6,767 nt of DNA, taken from positions 1 to 6,767 of the forward strand of contig JAGFXW010000138.1 in NCBI GenBank assembly GCA_017861495.1, given 5' to 3'. This stretch comes from Bacillota bacterium. Its GTDB lineage: Bacteria; Bacillota_C; Negativicutes; CTSoil-072. Below are positions 1-6,105 of this stretch, one piece after another (the first letter of the stretch is position 1; the number at the start of each line of letters is the position of its first letter). The translations under genes were made by a program, and so were the position numbers. The notes below the pieces were generated by a model. That model was not told the DNA's origin and made no database searches. It saw only the letters and a program-made list of their open reading frames with translations.

Positions 1-12
1 TCCTTATTCACA

Positions 13-558
13 TTATTGGCCGCGCAATGATTTTCCGGCCGTCCGGACAAGATCCTGCATCTGGTCCGGCGTTAATACCACATCCTTGTCCGACTTTCGC
101 TCCGCAACGCTGACGAAAGGTTCCTCTTTGGCAGAACTCTGTACAGTTGCCTGCACCGGCTGCTGCCTGGTCAATGTGGAATCGTGGGTCTGAGCGTGAG
201 CGGAGACGATTGTTTCCACTCGTTGTGACGACGGCAAAGATTTCGTAATTTGGCTTTCAACCGGTTTTTGCACCACAACCGGCGGTTGTCGATGTAAACT
301 CCAATATGCGCCGCCAATTCCGACTGCGGTTACTGCAAACGCCAGGCAAAAAGCCAGGCCCTGCTTCAGAAGCGGGTACCGATAGCGCCACTGCCGGGAA
401 CGGTTCGTTTCCTGCGCATGCCGCAGTTCAGCCTGCGCCAACAACAAATCCAGTTCACCACGAACGTCACGGTCTTGCCCGAATGAATCTTCAGCCTGCA
501 ATAACCATTGCCTGGCTGCCTTCAAATGCTTTGACGTATGCCGTTTGATTTCCGTCAT
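13..558 (-). CDS. Unrecognised single-pass membrane protein; possible membrane partner of the neighbouring sigma factor
   Basis: The product is 181 residues and I do not recognise its family. Residues 1-65 are charged and probably helical, with a basic stretch (RSRQWRYRYPLLK) just before one hydrophobic segment at about 66-87 (GLAFCLAFAVTAVGIGGAYW). By the positive-inside rule the N-terminus is cytoplasmic. Residues 90-181 would lie outside the inner membrane; they are rich in Q, S, T and V, look largely disordered, and end in a short helical-looking tail. There is no HxxxCxxC zinc anti-sigma motif, no lipobox and no cleavable signal peptide. The ATG at 558 is chosen because GGGGTGG lies 5 bases upstream; an in-frame ATG at 582 would add 8 residues but has no visible Shine-Dalgarno. 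The gene follows the sigma gene by 159 bases on the same strand. Its topology fits an anti-sigma or envelope-sensing protein, but this rests on position and topology only. The reading frame is convincing; the function is unknown. Confidence 0.8.
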   Translation of the reverse strand: MTEIKRHTSKHLKAARQWLLQAEDSFGQDRDVRGELDLLLAQAELRHAQETNRSRQWRYRYPLLKQGLAFCLAFAVTAVGIGGAYWSLHRQPPVVVQKPVESQITKSLPSSQRVETIVSAHAQTHDSTLTRQQPVQATVQSSAKEEPFVSVAERKSDKDVVLTPDQMQDLVRTAGKSLRGQ

Positions 559-563
559 CTTCA

Positions 564-570
564 CCACCCC
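564..570 (-). promoter_or_regulatory. Ribosome binding site deciding the start of the membrane-protein gene
   Basis: Read on the minus strand, GGGGTGG ends 5 bases before the ATG at 558. The alternative in-frame ATG at 582 is preceded by an AT-rich palindrome with no purine-rich site. This supports the shorter 181-residue protein. Confidence 0.5.
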
Positions 571-581
571 TATGTTGACCA

Positions 582-595
582 TGACTATATAGTCA
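582..595. promoter_or_regulatory. Perfect 14-bp palindrome, candidate operator
   Basis: TGACTATATAGTCA is identical to its reverse complement, with half-site TGACTAT and no spacer. It is centred about 30 bases upstream of the ATG at 558 in the gap between the sigma and membrane-protein genes. This size and symmetry suit a dimeric repressor of the TetR or MarR type. The inner TATATA could also act as a -10 element, but I see no good -35 box 16-18 bases upstream. If the longer protein start at 582 were used, the palindrome would abut the start codon. No regulator gene is present in the window to pair with it. Confidence 0.4.
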
Positions 596-717
596 CGGAA
601 ATAGGCTTTTTTCTGGCTGGCGTATTTGTGCCGAATATCAGGATTTATGGGAAATAATCACGGTATTTTGCCCAAATACTCCTATTTACTGCTGTTTTTC
701 AAAATTATGCGCTCTTT

Positions 718-1359
718 TTATTTGTTTTGCATAAAGCGGGATAGCATGCCGCGAATGCGGCGTATTCCCTGCCGCTGCAGGCGATACATATGGGAAATGC
801 TGATCTGGAGGGTATCGGCCATTTGGCGCGCTTCACAATCCTCCAGATACACTCCGCTCAACACTTCTTTTTCTTTCACCGGCAACCGTTGCAGGGCCTG
901 CTGGACTTGCTGGAGAAGCAAATTGTGTTCTACCTGGCGGGAAACATCTGCCTGCCTATCCACCAGACAATCCGCCAGCGTTCGTTGGCAGTCATCCTCC
1001 GTTAACGGACTGTCGATATACACGTAATCATGTCGGCCTTCTTTTTCGATATAGGTAAGAATTCGTCCCCGAACACGGTGCAAAGCGAACAAAGCGAACG
1101 CGACCCCCCGATCCGGATCGTAATTCTCCGCAGCCTCAATTAAACCTACGGTTCCCTCCTGGATAATATCCATCACCCGGCTTTCATCGCTGCGCCAACT
1201 CGCCGCCGCCTTAAAGACCAGTGGCTGGTATTGTTCAATCAATTTTCGCCGGCAATCCAGGTCGCCCTGTTTTTTATAGGCCTGCCAAAGCCGTTGTTCT
1301 TCCTCCGGCTCCAATAATGTTATTTTTTTCAGTTCTTGCAAATAGGCTTGCAGAGACAC
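718..1359 (-). CDS. Sigma-70-family RNA polymerase sigma factor, small form with regions 2 and 4
   Basis: The product is 213 residues when started at the GTG at 1359. Residues 2-25 (SLQAYLQELKKITLLEPEEEQRLW) match the region 1.2 pattern of sigma-70 proteins. Residues about 37-109 form region 2, with the core-binding segment QEGTVGLIEAAENYDPDRG and the promoter-melting and -10 recognition stretch FALFALHRVRGRILTYIEKEG. Residues about 159-209 form region 4: LPVKEKEVLSGVYLEDCEARQMADTLQIS followed by a basic recognition helix. The linker between them (about 110-158, with YIDSPLTEDD) is too short for a full region 3, so this is an alternative sigma factor, not the housekeeping one. A GGGGAG lies 10 bases upstream of the GTG. 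The frame is open further upstream, and an ATG at 1422, one base past the tamB stop, would add 21 residues (MVRQENDVCFCLNRRLG...) but lacks a Shine-Dalgarno. The gene is probably cotranscribed with tamB. It may direct envelope or stress genes, but its regulon cannot be read from here. Confidence 0.9.
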   Translation of the reverse strand: MSLQAYLQELKKITLLEPEEEQRLWQAYKKQGDLDCRRKLIEQYQPLVFKAAASWRSDESRVMDIIQEGTVGLIEAAENYDPDRGVAFALFALHRVRGRILTYIEKEGRHDYVYIDSPLTEDDCQRTLADCLVDRQADVSRQVEHNLLLQQVQQALQRLPVKEKEVLSGVYLEDCEARQMADTLQISISHMYRLQRQGIRRIRGMLSRFMQNK

Positions 1360-1369
1360 TCCAGTCACT

Positions 1370-1375
1370 CTCCCC
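1370..1375 (-). promoter_or_regulatory. Ribosome binding site supporting a GTG start for the sigma factor
   Basis: GGGGAG on the minus strand sits 10 bases before the GTG at 1359. That GTG opens directly into the conserved SLQAYLQELKK segment. No comparable site precedes the ATG at 1422, where the upstream bases are pyrimidine-rich tamB codons. Confidence 0.5.
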
Positions 1376-1423
1376 AGACGCCTGTTCAAACAAAAACAGA
1401 CATCATTTTCTTGCCGTACCATG

Positions 1424-4400
1424 TTAGAAGGAATAGCGGGCTTCCAGACCGATCCACCTACGGTTCTGGTCATCCGATGTGCCGGTCAGGCTGATCCTGC
1501 GGGTCAGATCATAACGGAAGGAAACACTATTTCCCTCGTAAGAGGAGACTCCTCGTGTGTAACTGAGATACAGCCGGTCCGTCAGATATTTGCCAATTTT
1601 TACGCTATAGGCCTGTTTATTAAAGTTCGTGGAGGAATTCGTGCCTGTCCACAACAGGCTGTCCGAAGACGCCCCTTCAATGAAGCGGAATTCATCCAAC
1701 CCGAATACATTGCGGAAAGAGGCTTCCATTTCATTCATAAACGCCATCTGAAGTCCGGTACTCATCAATCCCACCGCCTCATCACGGCTCAAACCGGTAT
1801 CATGCATGGTACCTTGCGTGTTAGCCTGTTCGGCATAACGGCTGCGCAATGTTAACAACGACAAAATTTCCTGTTGGTTCATCGCCGGCTCCGAAGTCAG
1901 GCGGATATCAAATTGCTGCAGAGACCCGTTTGCATTCAGGTACACTTTGGTTTGCGACAAACTGGTTTCCGCCGCCAGTTTCACCGTTGGCTCCAACGAT
2001 CCTTCCCGCAGAAAATGGACAGTCGCATAGCGGACCCGGAACGGCGTACGGAGATAGCTGACCGTTCCCCGCACGGCCCGCAACCCGCCGGTAACGGATG
2101 GCTGCTGGCTGGAGCCGGTTATTTTGACTTGCCCTTCCGCCCAAATATCATACATATACGGATTATAGAAATGAACCCGCGGCAGAGTTACCGCCTCTAC
2201 ATCCAGACCGATATCCAGGTCGGATTGGGTCATTTCCGGCAGAGCGGGAATGTTGATCATGTCATTTTCAAATTCAAGTTTTCCCCGCAGCAATGGTTTC
2301 CCGTTCGCCGCCAACAAGCGCAGGCTGCCGTTCACCGGCCCGCGGAAATACTTGTGGTTCAGGGCGAGATGATTCAGCGTCAGATCCAGATCATAATTTC
2401 CCAACACCAGGTTTTTCAAACTCATGGAGCCTTCCAGACGGAATGAGCCTTTCCCCATTTGTCCCGCGAAAGACTTCAGTCTAATTGTATCACCTTCCAG
2501 TTGAATATCAAGAACCATTTTTTGAATGGGATCGTCCAAGGCTTTTAATTTTGCGGTACCTTCGGCAATGTTGATCCCGCCCCGAAAGTCCGGGTTCGCC
2601 AGCGTTCCGCCGATCGTCACTTCACCGTGCATGGGGCCGGTTGCCCAGGAAACTTCTTTGGTCAACCAGGGGAGGATGCGCAAATCTGCCTGATCCAGGC
2701 GCAATTTAATATCCATTTGTTCTGTCGAAGAAAGCTTTGCATCCTTATCGGCTTGCAGGGCAGCGAGCGGTACCCGCCCGTAGGCGCTGGCCCGGTAGGG
2801 TCCTTTGGCCAAAAACAATTGGCTGATCTCAATATTTTCCTTGTCATAAATAAACAAGCCGTACAATTGGTCGAAGGTGGCGCTGCCCACACCGCCGTTT
2901 GCGATATCCAAAGACACGGCCGCATACGGTGATTTCGCCGTGCCGGATATCTGGGCCGAAATATTTAATTGACCCTTCGTTTCCATCGAAGAATTCAGCC
3001 ATGCCTGCAGGATGCCGGCATCAATATTACGGCCGCCAATCTCCATTTCCAGCGGCCCGTTCAAGTCGGCCGTTCCCTGCGCTGCCAAGATGCCATTGCC
3101 TTGCTTGGCCATAAATTGGTGCAGTGAAAGCACATTGTTTTCCAGTGTTGCATCGACATCGATCTTATCCAGCGGATAATTTTTTATATTCCCGTTGATC
3201 AGGCTTCCCGTAATGCGCAGACCGGGACTGTCCAGCGTGCCGTTAATAACAATCCGGCCGTTCAGCCTCCCGTCGACTCCCGGATCCTTGACATTTAACA
3301 TCGCCAGGATGGAAGCTAATTGTCCATTGTCGACAATGATGCTGCCGTTTATCCCATTTGCCGGCCATTCCAGGCCGCCCATAACAACCACTTTTCCCTG
3401 CCCCATCTGGAAAGTAAGGCTCGGAATATCAATCCCGCCGCGGCTGACACCAATTTCACCCGCAGCGGTTTCGACTATTTGCGAATTCAGAACCAGCCGG
3501 TCCGCTGACAACTGCCCTTCCAGGCGCGGATCCGATAACGGTCCCTGCAAGCGGCCGTTGAAACCGGCCTTACCGGCAATCGGGTACGTAGCGCCAAACG
3601 GCAGACGGGCCAAATCAATATCATGCGCCTGGATCGCAATATCCAGCCGATTGGCCGCATCGATCAGGCCTGCAGCCTGGGCTTGTAGTTCCCGTGCATT
3701 GACTGTAAAATTTTCAAAACGGGTGACGCCGTCCTGTCTCTGGTATCTGCCTTCGATTTTCGAGATGAGATGCCCGCGAAAACTCCCATCCGTCAAGACA
3801 ACATGCCCCACAGCGTTCAAATTGTCGAAAGAGCCGCTAATCAGCACTTCATTATCCACATTGCCCGTCAATTGCTCTTCCGGCGCAAAAATTTTCACCA
3901 GGTTTTCCGCCCGGACTTGCCGGGAAACCATTTTTAACGCAACCGGACGGCTTCCGTCCAGACCGATCGTGCCGGCCACTTCATGGCTGGCAACGCCGTT
4001 AACCAAACGGCCGTCCAAAATGGTCGCACTGTGTCGGTTCAATTGCAAACGCCCGGAAAGCTGCTGATAGGGTTGATACAGCACTTGGCCATCCGCCGCA
4101 GCAAAATAGCCCTGAAATTCCGGTTCAGCCAACGCTCCGGTAACGGTACCCGTAAAGGAAGCGTTACCGGCCAAATCACTGCCGCTCGTCAAGCCGGTTC
4201 CGGCCAGTTCGGCCAATTGCAAATCTTGACCGCGAACCGTTACATTCCACCCATCATTATTTACCGTCCCGGCAGCAATTACATAGCCTCCGCCGGCATC
4301 AGCCGTCAGGTAATCCAACGCAAGCGATCCCTGGCGCCAGGAAAATCCGGCATACGCTTCTTTTACAGCAAGTCCGGCTATCTGGCCGGATCTCACGGCC

Positions 4401-5767
4401 GCCGCCCCGTTGACCTGCAGTTCGCTGTACCCTGCCCCGGCTGTTGAAATATCAGCCTGAAAATCGAGGGCGCCGTTCGCGTTCATTGAATCGGTGGAAA
4501 CAGAACCGGTCAGCAGTCCCAACTGAAGTTGGCTCCCCATAGCCTGAAGTCGAAGCGATTGCCTGGCTATATCCACCTGCCCGCTCACCGCAACTTTGCC
4601 GCCAAATACTACGGCCTGTGCATCATCGAGCAGCAACGTTTGCCCGGAATAGCGAAAATGCGTCTTTGCTTCCGAGATAGTGTAGCCTTGAACTTCGCCC
4701 TGCGGCAACGCCGCTTCCCCGGTAAGAACCGGCGACGAAGGCGTCCCTGCCACTTGAACCTGAAAGGCAGCCAAGCCCTTTACCGGAACCTGGTCCGACA
4801 ACGCTTGCACATCACAAGCCGGGGAAGATACCGTCATATTGAAGACCGGCTCGGAACCGCCAAGGTCAATTTGCCCCTGAAGATTCAAGGGCTGGCCGGC
4901 AAGGTAAGCGGTCGTATGATAAAGGTGCACGGATTTTTCCGTAAAAGCAATTCTTCCGGTTGCGTCAGCAACGGCAAAACCGCCTAAATTTCCGGCTACC
5001 CCAGCCAACGATGCTTCTCCGGCATACACAAGCGAGTTATTCTCATACTGCGCAAAAACGGAAAGTTGGTTCACAGTTCCTGTAGTCAAAGCGGCATTGT
5101 CGATTGCCGGCATGAGGGAAAGATAATCTTCCAATACAATATGGTCCGCAATAACTTCCAGCCCGCTGTGGCCTTTACGGTTCACTGTCCCCTCGATTTG
5201 AAATGTCGTTTTGTTCTGGTTGCCGGCAAAAGCGACAGCAATCGATGGGTACTGGGAAAAATCAGCATTTCCCCGCAGCCCTTCCACCGTCCATTGGCGT
5301 TCCGGATTTACGACTGTAACAACAGCATCCTTAAGGAGAATCCGGCCATGAAACACCGTTTCTTCTTCTTGCGTTTGCTCGGTAAAATCTTCTATATTCC
5401 AGCGGCCGCTGCTTTCACGGCGCAGGAAAACAGCCGTTCCCGTTAGGTTCACGTCCGACAGGGCTTCCACAACGGCACGGCCCCGCAGGACATCCAACAC
5501 GTTAACGGACACTGAAATCGTTCCGCCTGTCAGCATTTCACGGCCTTGCTTATCATAGATGGTAAGGTCATGCAAAACCAAAGAGTTCCAGTCTGTAATT
5601 TCAATTGAACTCAATTCGATGTTTGTCCCCAGAGCCTTACCCAATTCATCCGCCAGAGCGGGTTCCACCCGTGATAGAATGGTCCGATAGTTCATTTGCC
5701 AATAAACAGCCACTCCGGCCAAAAGGAAACAGGCTGCCAAGACAATCGCAATCACTTTTCGCCGCAT
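1424..5767 (-). CDS. tamB: TamB/DUF490 translocation and assembly module protein, AsmA-like phospholipid conduit
   Basis: The product has 1447 residues, a usual length for TamB (E. coli TamB is about 1260). Residues 5-23 form an uncleaved N-terminal anchor (VIAIVLAACFLLAGVAVYW) in the inner membrane. The next 100 residues have the AsmA-like pattern (VEPALADELGKALGTNIELSSIEI, then LSDVNLTGTAVFLRR...GRWNIEDF). The long middle is made of repeated amphipathic beta segments with spaced glycines, of the 'G.....G.....A.G.I' type, as expected for the hydrophobic beta-taco groove. The DUF490 C-terminal region includes the conserved EILSLLTLRSRYA at about 1300-1312, KIGKYLTDRLYLSYTRG at about 1390-1406, and a final strand ending LEARYSF with a terminal aromatic residue. 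Family knowledge assigns TamB-like proteins to transport of phospholipid, and assistance to some outer-membrane proteins, across the periplasm. The ATG at 5767 has GGAGG 5 bases upstream. tolC lies upstream and a sigma gene abuts downstream; no BamA/TamA-type partner is in the window. No frameshift is seen. Confidence 0.95.
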   Translation of the reverse strand: MRRKVIAIVLAACFLLAGVAVYWQMNYRTILSRVEPALADELGKALGTNIELSSIEITDWNSLVLHDLTIYDKQGREMLTGGTISVSVNVLDVLRGRAVVEALSDVNLTGTAVFLRRESSGRWNIEDFTEQTQEEETVFHGRILLKDAVVTVVNPERQWTVEGLRGNADFSQYPSIAVAFAGNQNKTTFQIEGTVNRKGHSGLEVIADHIVLEDYLSLMPAIDNAALTTGTVNQLSVFAQYENNSLVYAGEASLAGVAGNLGGFAVADATGRIAFTEKSVHLYHTTAYLAGQPLNLQGQIDLGGSEPVFNMTVSSPACDVQALSDQVPVKGLAAFQVQVAGTPSSPVLTGEAALPQGEVQGYTISEAKTHFRYSGQTLLLDDAQAVVFGGKVAVSGQVDIARQSLRLQAMGSQLQLGLLTGSVSTDSMNANGALDFQADISTAGAGYSELQVNGAAAVRSGQIAGLAVKEAYAGFSWRQGSLALDYLTADAGGGYVIAAGTVNNDGWNVTVRGQDLQLAELAGTGLTSGSDLAGNASFTGTVTGALAEPEFQGYFAAADGQVLYQPYQQLSGRLQLNRHSATILDGRLVNGVASHEVAGTIGLDGSRPVALKMVSRQVRAENLVKIFAPEEQLTGNVDNEVLISGSFDNLNAVGHVVLTDGSFRGHLISKIEGRYQRQDGVTRFENFTVNARELQAQAAGLIDAANRLDIAIQAHDIDLARLPFGATYPIAGKAGFNGRLQGPLSDPRLEGQLSADRLVLNSQIVETAAGEIGVSRGGIDIPSLTFQMGQGKVVVMGGLEWPANGINGSIIVDNGQLASILAMLNVKDPGVDGRLNGRIVINGTLDSPGLRITGSLINGNIKNYPLDKIDVDATLENNVLSLHQFMAKQGNGILAAQGTADLNGPLEMEIGGRNIDAGILQAWLNSSMETKGQLNISAQISGTAKSPYAAVSLDIANGGVGSATFDQLYGLFIYDKENIEISQLFLAKGPYRASAYGRVPLAALQADKDAKLSSTEQMDIKLRLDQADLRILPWLTKEVSWATGPMHGEVTIGGTLANPDFRGGINIAEGTAKLKALDDPIQKMVLDIQLEGDTIRLKSFAGQMGKGSFRLEGSMSLKNLVLGNYDLDLTLNHLALNHKYFRGPVNGSLRLLAANGKPLLRGKLEFENDMINIPALPEMTQSDLDIGLDVEAVTLPRVHFYNPYMYDIWAEGQVKITGSSQQPSVTGGLRAVRGTVSYLRTPFRVRYATVHFLREGSLEPTVKLAAETSLSQTKVYLNANGSLQQFDIRLTSEPAMNQQEILSLLTLRSRYAEQANTQGTMHDTGLSRDEAVGLMSTGLQMAFMNEMEASFRNVFGLDEFRFIEGASSDSLLWTGTNSSTNFNKQAYSVKIGKYLTDRLYLSYTRGVSSYEGNSVSFRYDLTRRISLTGTSDDQNRRWIGLEARYSF

Positions 5768-5772
5768 AGCAA

Positions 5773-5777
5773 CCTCC
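5773..5777 (-). promoter_or_regulatory. Strong ribosome binding site of tamB
   Basis: GGAGG on the minus strand lies 5 bases before the ATG at 5767, near-consensus in sequence and close in spacing. The 3' arm of a 6-bp inverted repeat (CTATTC/GAATAG, 5780-5804) ends only two bases upstream of it, so folding there could affect ribosome access. Confidence 0.75.
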
Positions 5778-5896
5778 AGCTATTCTTTCCACTTTACGGA
5801 ATAGTTCGCTACTGTAAGAAAACCTTCCTTTATTGACGGAAAGATTATCCTCGCCCCCCGGAAAGTCAGTCTTGCCAAAATACTGACGATGGTCGT

Positions 5897-5943
5897 AAGA
5901 AAATCCGACCTCTACCGGGCCTTTATCGCGACGGCAGAGGTCG
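5897..5943 (-). terminator. Terminator-like hairpin in the tolC-tamB gap
   Basis: Read on the minus strand, CGACCTCTGCCG (5943-5932) pairs with CGGTAGAGGTCG (5917-5906). This gives a 12-bp stem with one G-U pair and a 14-base loop. The 3' arm is followed by GATTTTCTT (5905-5897), a short T-rich run on the minus strand only. Stem plus T-run fits a Rho-independent terminator for the tolC transcript, about 160 bases past the tolC stop. The large loop and interrupted T-run make it weaker than a textbook terminator. It could instead be a structured part of the tamB leader, or an attenuator between the two genes. Confidence 0.45.
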
Positions 5944-5990
5944 TTGGGTGCACTTATATCCATCAAAAATCAATACTGTCTGACGGGACA

Positions 5991-6096
5991 CCGCAACCGT
6001 AGTTGCGATTGCGCAACTCTTGGCGCTTTAGCGCCTGGGAGTTGGCGGCATACTCCTTGCAGGTGCACCGCAGATTGGCCTTTTTCAACAGCCTGT
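5991..6096. repeat. Repeat-like intergenic palindromic element with alternative hairpins
   Basis: The tolC-proximal edge reads TTTTTCAACAGCCTGT on the plus strand (6081-6096). I recall this word at the ends of dispersed intergenic repeats in several Firmicutes and other anaerobes; that is memory, not a search. Inside are a two-tier hairpin (CAACTC 6014-6019 with GAGTTG 6039-6044, enclosing GGCGCT 6022-6027 with AGCGCC 6030-6035), a 7-bp hairpin (AGTTGCG 6001-6007 with CGCAACT 6012-6018, 4-base loop), and an alternative pairing of CGCAAC 5992-5997 with GTTGCG 6002-6007. An 8-bp palindrome GGTGCACC is at 6062-6069. Both outer boundaries are uncertain. No transposase is present, so if mobile it would be non-autonomous. 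Confidence 0.45.
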
Positions 6097-6105
6097 CTAT
6101 AAGAG

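Larger units (their letters stand above)
5768..6105. other. 338-base gene-free gap between tolC and tamB, rich in inverted repeats
   Basis: I see no supportable gene here. The tolC-proximal third (about 5991-6096) looks like a mobile or repetitive intergenic element with nested hairpins. The middle holds a 12-bp-stem hairpin at 5906-5943. The tamB-proximal part has weaker inverted repeats: GTCAGT at 5865-5870 with ACTGAC at 5882-5887, and CTATTC at 5780-5785 with GAATAG at 5799-5804. A 9-base word, GTAAGAAAA on the plus strand, occurs twice (5814-5822 and 5895-5903). I could not find a convincing -35/-10 pair for a tamB promoter; GATAAT on the minus strand near 5843-5848 is the best -10 but lacks a well-spaced -35. 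Confidence 0.6.

Noticed and set aside
663..679. GTATTT/AAATAC hairpin after the sigma gene considered as a terminator
   Set aside because: The stem is only 6 bp and AT-rich, and no T-run follows on the minus strand. It is too weak to call a terminator.
588..702. Promoter for the membrane-protein gene (TTGAAA near 702 with TATTTG, or TATATA in the palindrome as -10)
   Set aside because: The TTGAAA pair has a poor -10, and TATATA has no -35-like sequence at 16-18 bases. Neither is strong enough to annotate.
626..1027. A plus-strand open frame of 133 codons opposite the sigma gene
   Set aside because: Its product is rich in Arg, Cys and Trp, typical of antisense translation of a real gene. 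The minus strand here encodes clear sigma-70 regions.
3195..4067. A 290-codon plus-strand open frame
   Set aside because: It is fully antisense to tamB, which has a continuous, family-typical protein. The antisense product is proline- and serine-rich with no domain pattern.
5646..5966. A 106-codon open frame on the minus strand crossing the tamB start
   Set aside because: It overlaps the first 122 bases of tamB out of frame, starts without a Shine-Dalgarno and runs through the hairpin region. It has no recognisable domain.
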